Part shown: piece by piece, positions 1 to 6,532 of the stretch
Numbering within the stretch: position 1 is the first letter of the stretch
Layout of the letters: every line of letters begins with the position of its first letter
Assembly (NCBI GenBank): GCA_041484845.1
Contig: JBGPIK010000103.1
Coordinates: 1-17,371, forward strand
DNA length: 17,371 nt
DNA from: JBGPIK01 sp041484845
GTDB taxonomy: Bacteria > Desulfobacterota > Binatia > UBA9968
Reading direction: 5' to 3'
Position numbers and translations under genes: made by a program
The notes under the pieces: generated by a model
Seen by the model: only the letters and a program-made list of their open reading frames with translations
Databases searched by the model: none
Told to the model about the DNA's origin: nothing

Positions 1-48
1 ACATAGGCTAGCAGGCTGCTGAAAAAGACTCATATGCATCGTTGCGCA

Positions 49-85
49 GCGCACCGTTTCGCTCGCATGGTGCGCAAAGCGCACC
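49..85. repeat. Short hairpin and repeated heptamer at the left edge
   Basis: A perfect 7-bp inverted repeat, GGTGCGC (69-75) and GCGCACC (79-85), is separated by AAA. The same GCGCACC word also occurs at 49-55, so either copy can pair with 69-75. It lies about 170 bases beyond the stop of the AMP-binding-like gene. The minus-strand sequence after it has no T run, so a classical intrinsic terminator is not supported. It sits inside a stretch (about 10-120) that looks like part of a dispersed non-coding repeat cut off by the window edge. The hairpin is directly visible; the repeat identity is inferred. Confidence 0.4.
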
Positions 86-253
86 CTACGCGATCAAAAA
101 TTTGCGCCAACGGAGAAAAATTTCAACTATAGTACAAAGCTCACAAAGGGTTTGTTCACGATGCAATCCTCATTCGATTTTCTCTGTGTACACGGAATCC
201 CCGCGGTTGGCCACGCCGAAGCCTGAAGCCCCACCTTCATTTGCCCGAGGCTC

Positions 254-1504
254 TTAGTCGGTAACTTTCGACTGGATGTAGAAAAGGCCGTTGGGGTCCA
301 TGGTGGCCACAATCTTGGTGCGCAGCCAGCCGCCCTTAACGCGCTTTTCTTTTTCTTCCGGCGTATGGTAATCGGCAGCGGTCATTGGAGACTTGACTCC
401 GACTTCGCCGTACTCGATCGCCTCCCATGGAACTTCCAGCGGATTGCCGGTGGCTGGATTGAGTGGCCAGGCATCTACGTTGGTTACCGGAATTCCCACC
501 GCGTTGTCCAAGAACCATGTCGGGTGAGAGGAAAAAACCGGTCCGGATTCAGCCGACCCGAAGGCCAACAAGGCCGGTTTGCCGAGCAGGTTTTTCAATC
601 GCATCCGTCCGATCGCCGTAAACGGTCCCGTTGTCGAGACGAACAAACCATGCAAATTCTCCCTGAAAGCCTGGACCACGGGTCTGTGGGTGGATTGATA
701 GAGCAATCTCGCGTCCGGCCGGGAAACCATAGTGTAGATGGGATGATGTTCTCTTACTCCGTGCGCGAGCTTGTCCGGATCCTGCAAATCGCCTACGAGG
801 CACGTTCCGCCGCGGAAGAGAATTGGTAGCAGGCTGTATAATCCTTCCCATGTGTAAAGCGGCTGCGCCGCCAAAACGAGATCCTCAGTCTTGAGCGGGA
901 CAAACGTGCTCCACGAAACGGCGCCGGCGAGGAGTGAGCGATGACTGTGATAAGCGAGTCCTCCGTCGTCCATAGGCAGAGCCAGAGCAGGACCAGTAAG
1001 ATCCTGCCGCCCTTTGGGCGGAGCGACAGTAGATTTAGTTTCGCCTAGCTCCGCCAACGAAACAATCCGGACTCCCTCCAGCAAAGATCCCATGGTTCGG
1101 CGAGTAGCGTCGTCAGTAATGGCGAGGTCCGGGCGAAAGTATTGCAGCTGCGTGGTCAGCTCCTCTTGAGGCAAATAAGGGTTCATGAGAAAAACCACAC
1201 AGCGTCCTTTGAGCGCGCCGAAGATGATCTTGGTTAGCTCCAGAGAATCCGCCACTGCCACGGCGACCCGATTGCCTTTCCCTTCCAGGCAAGCAAGGGT
1301 AGCCTTCATGGCTTGATCCATGTCCGCGATTAGTTGCTTGTAACTAACCGGACCCTGATGTCCGATCAGCGCCGGCCGGTCCGGGGTTCTTTTCCCCGGG
1401 CGAGCGACCAGACCGTCATCGATGGGTATACCGGGGATCGCCAGGTAGCGATAAACGTCTTCCGGCCAGTACCCGGCAGTGAGGCCGACGGCTCCCTTAG
1501 ACAC
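254..1504 (-). CDS. Truncated, degenerate AMP-binding (ANL superfamily) protein, probable pseudo-adenylase subunit
   Basis: A 416-residue protein resembling the large N-terminal domain of acyl-CoA synthetases and related adenylate-forming enzymes, which normally activate a carboxylate with ATP. Family-like landmarks are the N-terminal entry (around 36-56), the segment VAVAVADSLELTKIIFGALKG (80-100, hydrophobic core), an A5-like AFGSAESGP (314-322), and an A7-like region GWLRTK (392-397) followed by MDPNGLFYIQSK (402-413). Two essential elements are missing. The glycine/threonine-rich P-loop is replaced by DDGGLAYHSHRS (179-190), and the TGD aspartate motif reads TKI. The protein stops where the mobile C-terminal domain with its catalytic lysine should begin. 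The start is GTG at 1504, supported by GGAGG (complement of 1512-1516) seven bases upstream, and it overlaps the stop of the preceding gene as GTGTCTAA. It is the last gene of the operon. It is probably not catalytic alone, and may be an accessory subunit or a decaying gene. Confidence 0.75.
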   Translation of the reverse strand: MSKGAVGLTAGYWPEDVYRYLAIPGIPIDDGLVARPGKRTPDRPALIGHQGPVSYKQLIADMDQAMKATLACLEGKGNRVAVAVADSLELTKIIFGALKGRCVVFLMNPYLPQEELTTQLQYFRPDLAITDDATRRTMGSLLEGVRIVSLAELGETKSTVAPPKGRQDLTGPALALPMDDGGLAYHSHRSLLAGAVSWSTFVPLKTEDLVLAAQPLYTWEGLYSLLPILFRGGTCLVGDLQDPDKLAHGVREHHPIYTMVSRPDARLLYQSTHRPVVQAFRENLHGLFVSTTGPFTAIGRMRLKNLLGKPALLAFGSAESGPVFSSHPTWFLDNAVGIPVTNVDAWPLNPATGNPLEVPWEAIEYGEVGVKSPMTAADYHTPEEKEKRVKGGWLRTKIVATMDPNGLFYIQSKVTD

Positions 1505-2828
1505 TGGCCACCCTCCAGTCCTTCTCTTCGATAACGGTTACTCCCTTCCAGCGTTCCGGCAGCTCCAGGGCCCACTCTATCTGTGCCTCGAGCTGCAATT
1601 GTTCACGAATTGACATCTTTAATCGGTTCCCCACTGCGTTGATAGCCCCTGAGGGAAGTTTTTGAATGACCAGCTTGAGATTAGGGCTGCTCCGCTCCCC
1701 GCGCACGAGAGCGAAGGGTATGCCGATCAACTCCGGAATAGCATCGGCGCACAGGCGCACGTCATAAGGGACGATCTCTTTCCCGGCGACTTGCACTATA
1801 TTCGTGCGTCTATCGTAAACCTCCATGAGAGGCCAGCTTCGCCCACATTCGCAGGGGCTAGGCAAGATTTCTCCAAGGTCTTCGGTGTCAAAGCGAATGT
1901 AGATGGACCCGTACGGAATCAGTGACGTAATGACCACCGTACCCCTTTTTCCAGGGGGTAGCCGCTCGCCGGTCTTGGGGTCGAGAATCTCCACATAGCA
2001 GCCATCCATAAAAATGTGATGGCCGCAGTGAAATGAGCATTCCATGGCAGTCAACCCTTCCGGGTTACCAAGCCCTTCAAAGATCTCGGGCACCCCCAGT
2101 TCATTGCGCAATTTTTCTCGAGAGCGCGGCGTCATGGGCGCGCCGACCAGAAGAAGAGACTTGACGCTGCGAAAGGCAAGAGAGGGGTCGATATTGCGCC
2201 TGCGCAATTCGGCTAGAAGGACGTGCAACATAGGGAGAAACATAGAGACGAAATCCGGTTTGAGCTCTGTAATGACACTGACGAAGTTTCCCGAGAAGCG
2301 CGGCAGGAAAGTTCCCCACGGGATCACGCAGGATAGTCCCAATCGCTCTATGATACGCGTCTCTGGTACGGCCAGGCTGTGCCAGGCCGGGGCAGCCATC
2401 AACATACGCATGCCCGGTCGCAATCCGCACCACCAGTACGCACGCAAAAGCGAGTCCCCGCGAATCGAGCGCCACTTGCGCGGGAGGTGCAAGAAGGTAG
2501 TCCCGATCGTTCCCGACGTCATACACAGAACCGCCGGGCCGCCACGATCCGCGTCCTCCATGTCAAAATCAAAATAGCCCTTGCCGTTGACGTGCTCGAT
2601 GATCTCTGTCTTCTTAAACGGTGGGGCCTTAAGAAAATCCTGCCAGGTCTTCACGGCGGCCGGGTCAAACCCGCTTGCCGTAAAGCGGCGCCGGTAAAAA
2701 GGAAGCTTAAGGTAAGCGTGCCTCAGTATTTCCTTGATTTTTCTAAATTGAAATTTTGCTACGCGCTCTTCGGACCAGAAGTCCTTCTTGTCGATTATGA
2801 AAGGTCCTCGTTGTCTTTCGCTTCTCAT
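1497..2828 (-). CDS. PaaK-like adenylate-forming ligase (phenylacetate-CoA ligase family)
   Basis: A 443-residue protein with the architecture of the phenylacetate-CoA ligase/coenzyme F390 synthetase group. The typical N-terminus has an FYRRRF segment (44-49), followed by the nucleotide-binding P-loop TSGTIGT (104-110) and a GNPEGLTAMEC region (254-264) with nearby Cys/His residues (C264, H267, C268, H270, H271) that could bind metal. Next come the D-motif RFDTEDLGE (312-320), a CECG motif (326-329) and a C-terminal subdomain to V443. The length is normal for the family. It would activate an aromatic or other carboxylate to an acyl-AMP and then usually a thioester; the substrate cannot be read from the sequence. 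I chose ATG at 2828 because it overlaps the upstream stop as ATGA. A longer reading from 2933 would overlap the upstream gene by over 100 bases and adds a non-family-like leader. It is the only member of the three-gene ANL set that looks catalytically complete. Confidence 0.85.
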   Translation of the reverse strand: MRSERQRGPFIIDKKDFWSEERVAKFQFRKIKEILRHAYLKLPFYRRRFTASGFDPAAVKTWQDFLKAPPFKKTEIIEHVNGKGYFDFDMEDADRGGPAVLCMTSGTIGTTFLHLPRKWRSIRGDSLLRAYWWCGLRPGMRMLMAAPAWHSLAVPETRIIERLGLSCVIPWGTFLPRFSGNFVSVITELKPDFVSMFLPMLHVLLAELRRRNIDPSLAFRSVKSLLLVGAPMTPRSREKLRNELGVPEIFEGLGNPEGLTAMECSFHCGHHIFMDGCYVEILDPKTGERLPPGKRGTVVITSLIPYGSIYIRFDTEDLGEILPSPCECGRSWPLMEVYDRRTNIVQVAGKEIVPYDVRLCADAIPELIGIPFALVRGERSSPNLKLVIQKLPSGAINAVGNRLKMSIREQLQLEAQIEWALELPERWKGVTVIEEKDWRVASV

Positions 2829-3832
2829 AACGCGATCCGCTGGTCTTGCGGCCCTTGCGGGCACCCCGGGGCTACGAGTGACCCGCGGATTTGACTCGAG
2901 TAACGAAGCGTCGGACAGCTTAGGCCAAACCAATTGGTGATTAACAATGGACTGCGCACAGCGCCGTTAAGAATCTCTTCGTTGTCTTCTTCGCGATTCT
3001 CGACAAGGTAAAGATCCTGCCATGTATGTAACAAACGACAATGCGGACATTCCACGGCCAGAAACATCGCCACGTCAATTCGCAGCATTCGGTATATGGG
3101 GACCCCCAACTTTTTTTCAAAGGTTGTTTGATCCATCCGGCTCAGGGCGCCTTCGCTCTCGGCGACAACGAGGGCACGGACGTAATCGGAGAAACGAAGC
3201 GCTGCTGCTTCCGCTTGGTGGATTAAGGGCTGAAGACAATCGCTGCGGAGAAAAAAAATGCGCGGGCGAATGAATCGCATGATGTCCACTGCCCGCTGGC
3301 TCATGTTGGCTACGCCATCGTTGCAAATGGGCAAGCAGGCCAACGCCTCAGCGGCGCCTCGGCCCAAATAAGGAGTATAAGAGGCCGAGGCAAGGTAGGA
3401 CACCGGGCTGGTTCCGTAATCGAAGATGGCAACTTTATCCCCCTGTTCCAATCCGAGCAGAGACCAACAGCGGGTAAGCGCCTCTGCGTAGCCCTTTAGA
3501 GCGGAGCGGTCCAGGGGCAAGTAGAGGGGTGGTTCGGTATCGTATTCGAGTTGGAACGTCAACAGCGGACTTTTTTTTTCACACCATCTCAAGGAAAACG
3601 GATCTCCACTTCTGGATTTTTCCTCTACCAGCTCTTCCAGTGTAAACGGCGGTATCTTTTCACTGAAGCTTGCCAGGTCGGCCACACGAAGTCCTTTGAT
3701 GCCTTTGAATTTACGTCGGTAAAAAGGAGAAACCGAAGCGCGTTGAAGCAGCCGTTTCATCCGCTGGATTTCGGGTTTCAGAAAATTCCTCCGAACGAAA
3801 TCGAAGTCCCGAAGATTGCCGCTAGAGCCCAC
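2825..3832 (-). CDS. Shortened PaaK-like protein lacking P-loop and C-terminal subdomain
   Basis: A protein of up to 335 residues related to the PaaK group. The N-terminus has the family pattern ending in PFYRRKF (36-42). An ECPHC segment (261-265) followed by LLHTWQDLYLVE (267-278) matches the Cys/His-rich stretch before the D-motif. TLRYSSQIRG (308-317) corresponds to the usual RY-TGD-G motif, but the aspartate is lost. Where the TSGTTG P-loop belongs, the sequence reads EYDTEPPLYLPLDR (96-109). The protein ends at about the CxCG point, roughly 100 residues short. The start is uncertain. GTG at 3832 gives a 55-base overlap with the upstream gene and no ribosome site. CTG at 3781 would overlap the upstream stop as CTGA and has GGAGGA just upstream. 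ATG at 3760 is also possible. Its stop overlaps the ATG of the next ligase gene (ATGA). It is likely a non-catalytic partner of that ligase. Confidence 0.7.
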   Translation of the reverse strand: MGSSGNLRDFDFVRRNFLKPEIQRMKRLLQRASVSPFYRRKFKGIKGLRVADLASFSEKIPPFTLEELVEEKSRSGDPFSLRWCEKKSPLLTFQLEYDTEPPLYLPLDRSALKGYAEALTRCWSLLGLEQGDKVAIFDYGTSPVSYLASASYTPYLGRGAAEALACLPICNDGVANMSQRAVDIMRFIRPRIFFLRSDCLQPLIHQAEAAALRFSDYVRALVVAESEGALSRMDQTTFEKKLGVPIYRMLRIDVAMFLAVECPHCRLLHTWQDLYLVENREEDNEEILNGAVRSPLLITNWFGLSCPTLRYSSQIRGSLVAPGCPQGPQDQRIAL

Positions 3833-4308
3833 GCGATCAGGTTCGTTAGCTGGAAGCGTTCCAGCCAGATTCCGGCTGCGATTTGCGTTGTTCGCCTTTT
3901 CTCTACGTCAGCGAGAGTCGGGTTCGAGCTCACCAGTAATTTCCTTATCAGCCTCGGTCGAAGGCCGAAGGTCATAATCGATGAGCTTACAACGCTGACA
4001 AGCCAACAGAGAATCATCAGCGCGAGCGAGCGTCCGGGACCATGGGCATATAAATCCAATGTGAAAAGAAGCGGCAAGCGCCCGATAAGATAGAGGCGCA
4101 AGATTCCGCTCAGGAGAGCCAACCCTATGGCTGTCCAGCCGGTATACGTGAAAAGCGTTCCGACTCTTTGCGCGACGACGACCGAATGAGCCGGAGGAAT
4201 CAGCGTAAGTGAGGGGCGCAAGAGATAATAACCGTAGAGTGACGAACCTACCAGATAACTTGCTGCGCCTATGTGAATAATCCGGAGAATCAGCAATAAG
4301 GTTAGCAT
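3778..4308 (-). CDS. Four-helix integral membrane protein, CopD-like in appearance
   Basis: A 176-residue, strongly hydrophobic protein with about four membrane segments (roughly 2-28, 53-75, 94-117 and 150-172). A histidine in the first helix (H12, in RIIHIGAASYLVG) and the general layout resemble the CopD/putative copper-export or cytochrome-like small membrane proteins, in which helix-1 histidines bind metal or haem. The similarity is by pattern only. Charged loops with Arg/Lys around 117-124 and 137-140 give a likely cytoplasmic side. It is the first gene of the minus-strand operon and starts at ATG 4308; no strong Shine-Dalgarno sequence is visible. Its final codons contain GGAGGA, which could serve as the ribosome site of the following PaaK-like gene. 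Its role beside adenylating-enzyme homologues is unknown; it might anchor them to the membrane or handle a lipid-like substrate. Confidence 0.65.
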   Translation of the reverse strand: MLTLLLILRIIHIGAASYLVGSSLYGYYLLRPSLTLIPPAHSVVVAQRVGTLFTYTGWTAIGLALLSGILRLYLIGRLPLLFTLDLYAHGPGRSLALMILCWLVSVVSSSIMTFGLRPRLIRKLLVSSNPTLADVEKRRTTQIAAGIWLERFQLTNLIAWALAAIFGTSISFGGIF

Positions 4309-4814
4309 ACGCGAGATTAGAATAAGTCTGTGGAGGTTTTGTTAGGTTTCTGCTTTCGACATTCAAGGATCAGGCCAAATGCCTTAATAGAGTGAGTTCG
4401 AGTCAGTATATGATGGCGAGTTTGACGGCGCAGAAAAGCCAAATCCGGTTACTCGTAACGAGAGAGTTGCCGCAATAAAACTCATGAACGTCAGAAATTC
4501 CTATGTCTTATGTTCACAACCTTAAACATTAATAACTAGCCGTTATCCTGCTCCGGGTCAAACCATATTTACATACGTTGCGCCGCTTGCTGCGGTCCAT
4601 GTGCACAGCGCCACCGGACTTTTTCTCCACAAGATTGGAATTCTTAAGCACCAATTCTCATTCTTAGTAAGCTTCTTATCGCCCGGCAGTTCCTCTGTCT
4701 AAAAGATTTGACAATCTCCAGTCTTTAGCCTGGAGCGTAGAATTGTCATCCATGGTACGGAAATTGCGGAATGTTTTTTAACTTTATGAGATCATCACGG
4801 AGGATTCAGTTGAG
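4309..4814. other. Divergent intergenic region of about 500 bases
   Basis: It separates the minus-strand ligase operon from the plus-strand respiratory operon and must hold promoters for both. It is visibly richer in A/T than the flanking genes. I see no convincing ORF, tRNA or known riboswitch. A TTGACA hexamer is present at 4708-4713, but no good -10 box lies 16-18 bases downstream; TAGAAT at 4738-4743 is 24 bases away. The only clear structure is the imperfect dyad at 4710-4747, listed separately. Confidence 0.6.
4710..4747. promoter_or_regulatory. Imperfect inverted repeat, possible operator of the Rieske operon
   Basis: The left arm GACAATCTCCAG (4710-4721) is matched by CTGGAG (4730-4735) and ATTGTC (4742-4747), with an 8-base centre and a 6-base interruption in the right arm. 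The left arm overlaps a TTGACA hexamer (4708-4713). It lies about 70-105 bases before the Rieske start codon, a usual place for an operator or an mRNA leader structure. The arms are directly seen; the regulatory role is inferred. Confidence 0.35.
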
Positions 4815-5267
4815 ATGAGAAAAATTTCACGACAGGAATTTCTGAATTGGCTGGCGTGGAGTAGCGTGGGAATCCCGGCGACGCTGATGACTGTGGGTTC
4901 ATTGAGATTTCTGATTCCCGACGTGATCTTCGGCGCCCCGACCGTCTTTAAGATTGGCAAGCCGGAGGAATTTCCCCGGGGGCGGCAAATATTTTTGCCC
5001 GATAGTCGTTTGTTCATTACATCAACTGGAGACGGAATTGGCGCCATGTCGGCGGCGTGTACTCATTTAGGTTGTACGATCGCGCGAGTGGAATGGGGGT
5101 TTCAATGTCCCTGCCACGGAAGCAGATTTGATTCCACTGGTCGTGTAGTGGGCGGCCCGGCTCCCCAGCCTTTGCCATGGTTTCAAATTTTCCAAGACCC
5201 CGAAGGCCAACTCGTCGTCGATAGACGGCGTTCGGTTCGAAAACAAACCTTTTATAAATTCACTTAG
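4815..5267 (+). CDS. Rieske [2Fe-2S] protein of a bc-type quinol oxidoreductase
   Basis: A 150-residue membrane-anchored Rieske subunit that takes an electron from quinol at the cytochrome b quinol-oxidation site and passes it to a c-type cytochrome. It has a charged N-terminus and one membrane anchor (about 11-36). The cluster motifs are CTHLGC (82-87) and CPCHGS (98-103), giving ligands C82, H84, C98 and H101 and a structural disulfide C87-C100 by family analogy. The Pro-loop GPAP is at 114-117. It is short for the family, close to the minimal b6f/menaquinol type. GGAGGA at 4799-4804 lies 10 bases before the ATG. It is the first gene of the five-gene respiratory operon and is followed 14 bases later by the propeller gene. 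Confidence 0.95.
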   Translation: MRKISRQEFLNWLAWSSVGIPATLMTVGSLRFLIPDVIFGAPTVFKIGKPEEFPRGRQIFLPDSRLFITSTGDGIGAMSAACTHLGCTIARVEWGFQCPCHGSRFDSTGRVVGGPAPQPLPWFQIFQDPEGQLVVDRRRSVRKQTFYKFT

Positions 5268-5281
5268 GTTTTTGTATCGAC

Positions 5282-6532
5282 ATGCGCACAATACCCTTTC
5301 GCTATTTTGTCTTAGCGGCCTCCTTGCTTTGGTTAGCGTCTGGCTCGTCTACCGTAACGGTTACGGATACGCCTTCCGCGACGCAAGGCGTGGCGTTCGC
5401 GCAGCCGTTACCCGAGTCTCGAGAAGTCGTGCGCTCGAAGAAACCGGATTCAGAGGAACGCTTCGGCACAGCTCTGCCGCAAGCTGGGCTTCTAGTCGCA
5501 CTCATTCGCTGGGGCTTGACGACTCTAGGTGTTTTTGACATTTCGAGCCGACAGGTGATTTCAATTACCAGCGGCAAGGAGACAGGCCCTCTGACGGTCT
5601 CAACGGCTCCAGGTCTCTTGGCGTACGCGCTACGGGAGAGCCCCAACCCAGCGAGGAACACGATCGAAATCTTTGATTGGCGTCATGGAAAAAGTCTCGT
5701 TCTTCAACCGGGGAGCGATTACGCGCTCTTGGGATTTGCCTTGGATCCGGAGGGCAAGAGGCTCAGCTACGCCGCCATGAATCTGAGGGCGAGCCGAAGC
5801 ACAAACGTAGTATGGCACATCGGTGTTGCCGATCTGGAGCGAGGGGAAACTCGCCTCATAGTGAATTCGAATTCGCTCACGGCTCCCGAAGAAGGAATAC
5901 CAGTGCCGTTCGCATGGTCGAGCCCGTCCAGCCGTATCTATTTGCAAGGATGGCTCCCGTTTCGCGGCATGGTCAAACAAAGCATCTGGTCTATGAACCC
6001 CGAAGGCACCAACCTGACCAAAATCATCGCCGCGCCAGATTCCATCGGTGTCCCCCGGCTCTCTCCCGACGGGGTACGGCTTTCGTACTTGTCTACGGAA
6101 TTGGACAAGTTGCCGCCCGACTATTTGCCGGCGCCGGGGGTTCCTCCTGGCAATGTTTTGTCCGTAATAGACCTTGTTGGCGAATCAAAGGCCATATGGG
6201 CGCGCGCGGGCGACGGCGCATTTGGAACCTTTGGCTGGTCTGCCGGTGGCGAAGAACTCTTGGTCCTGGCGCAGGCTTGGGTCAAGGGCCGGTTTCGCGA
6301 CGTGGATGTGCGACGGATCGGAAAAGCTACATCCTTTCCCGTGACCAAGATTAATCAAGCGCAATCTCTTAAAGACATTACCGATATCGTGGAATGCCGA
6401 GACCGTACACTGTTTTGGGTGGAAAAAGACCGGGCGTCGGCAAAGCTCTATCAGAACCGAGAGCAAAATCCGCAAGCCGTCTTCGATTTTCCCGGTGGTA
6501 CCGTTCAGCTCTTGGGATGTGTGAACCGATGA
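5282..6532 (+). CDS. Secreted beta-propeller protein (TolB/PD40-like) within the bc-complex operon
   Basis: A 416-residue protein with an N-terminal signal or anchor (hydrophobic residues about 7-20; a possible cleavage site after AFA near 40). The rest reads as a WD40-like/PD40 beta-propeller. Blade-type motifs occur at LDPEGKRLSY (154-163), AWSSPSSRIYLQGW (211-224), LSPDGVRLSY (260-269) and GWSAGGEELLVLAQAW (318-333), with FDWRHGKS (131-138) and MNPEGTNL (238-245) as further strand/turn elements. There is no haem motif and no obvious catalytic signature. It lies between the Rieske and cytochrome b genes, and its TGA overlaps the ATG of cytochrome b (ATGA at 6529-6532), so the two are translationally coupled. 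It is probably a periplasmic structural or docking subunit of the complex. Propellers also occur in dehydrogenases and in TolB, so an independent role is possible. Confidence 0.75.
   Translation: MRTIPFRYFVLAASLLWLASGSSTVTVTDTPSATQGVAFAQPLPESREVVRSKKPDSEERFGTALPQAGLLVALIRWGLTTLGVFDISSRQVISITSGKETGPLTVSTAPGLLAYALRESPNPARNTIEIFDWRHGKSLVLQPGSDYALLGFALDPEGKRLSYAAMNLRASRSTNVVWHIGVADLERGETRLIVNSNSLTAPEEGIPVPFAWSSPSSRIYLQGWLPFRGMVKQSIWSMNPEGTNLTKIIAAPDSIGVPRLSPDGVRLSYLSTELDKLPPDYLPAPGVPPGNVLSVIDLVGESKAIWARAGDGAFGTFGWSAGGEELLVLAQAWVKGRFRDVDVRRIGKATSFPVTKINQAQSLKDITDIVECRDRTLFWVEKDRASAKLYQNREQNPQAVFDFPGGTVQLLGCVNR

Noticed and set aside
2044..2577. Plus-strand reading frame opposite the PaaK-like ligase
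   Set aside because: It is an Arg/Ser-rich shadow frame; the ligase motifs are on the minus strand.
2829..2933. N-terminal extension of the PaaK-like ligase to 2933
   Set aside because: It lies within the upstream gene, is Arg/Pro-rich and unlike the family, and the ATGA overlap at 2825-2828 gives a natural start.
4708..4743. Sigma70 promoter TTGACA ... TAGAAT before the Rieske gene
   Set aside because: The 24-base spacing is well outside the usual 16-19, so it is not called as a promoter.
6394..6528. Upstream extension of the cytochrome b frame
   Set aside because: It is fully inside the propeller gene and basic in composition; ATG 6529 forms an ATGA junction.
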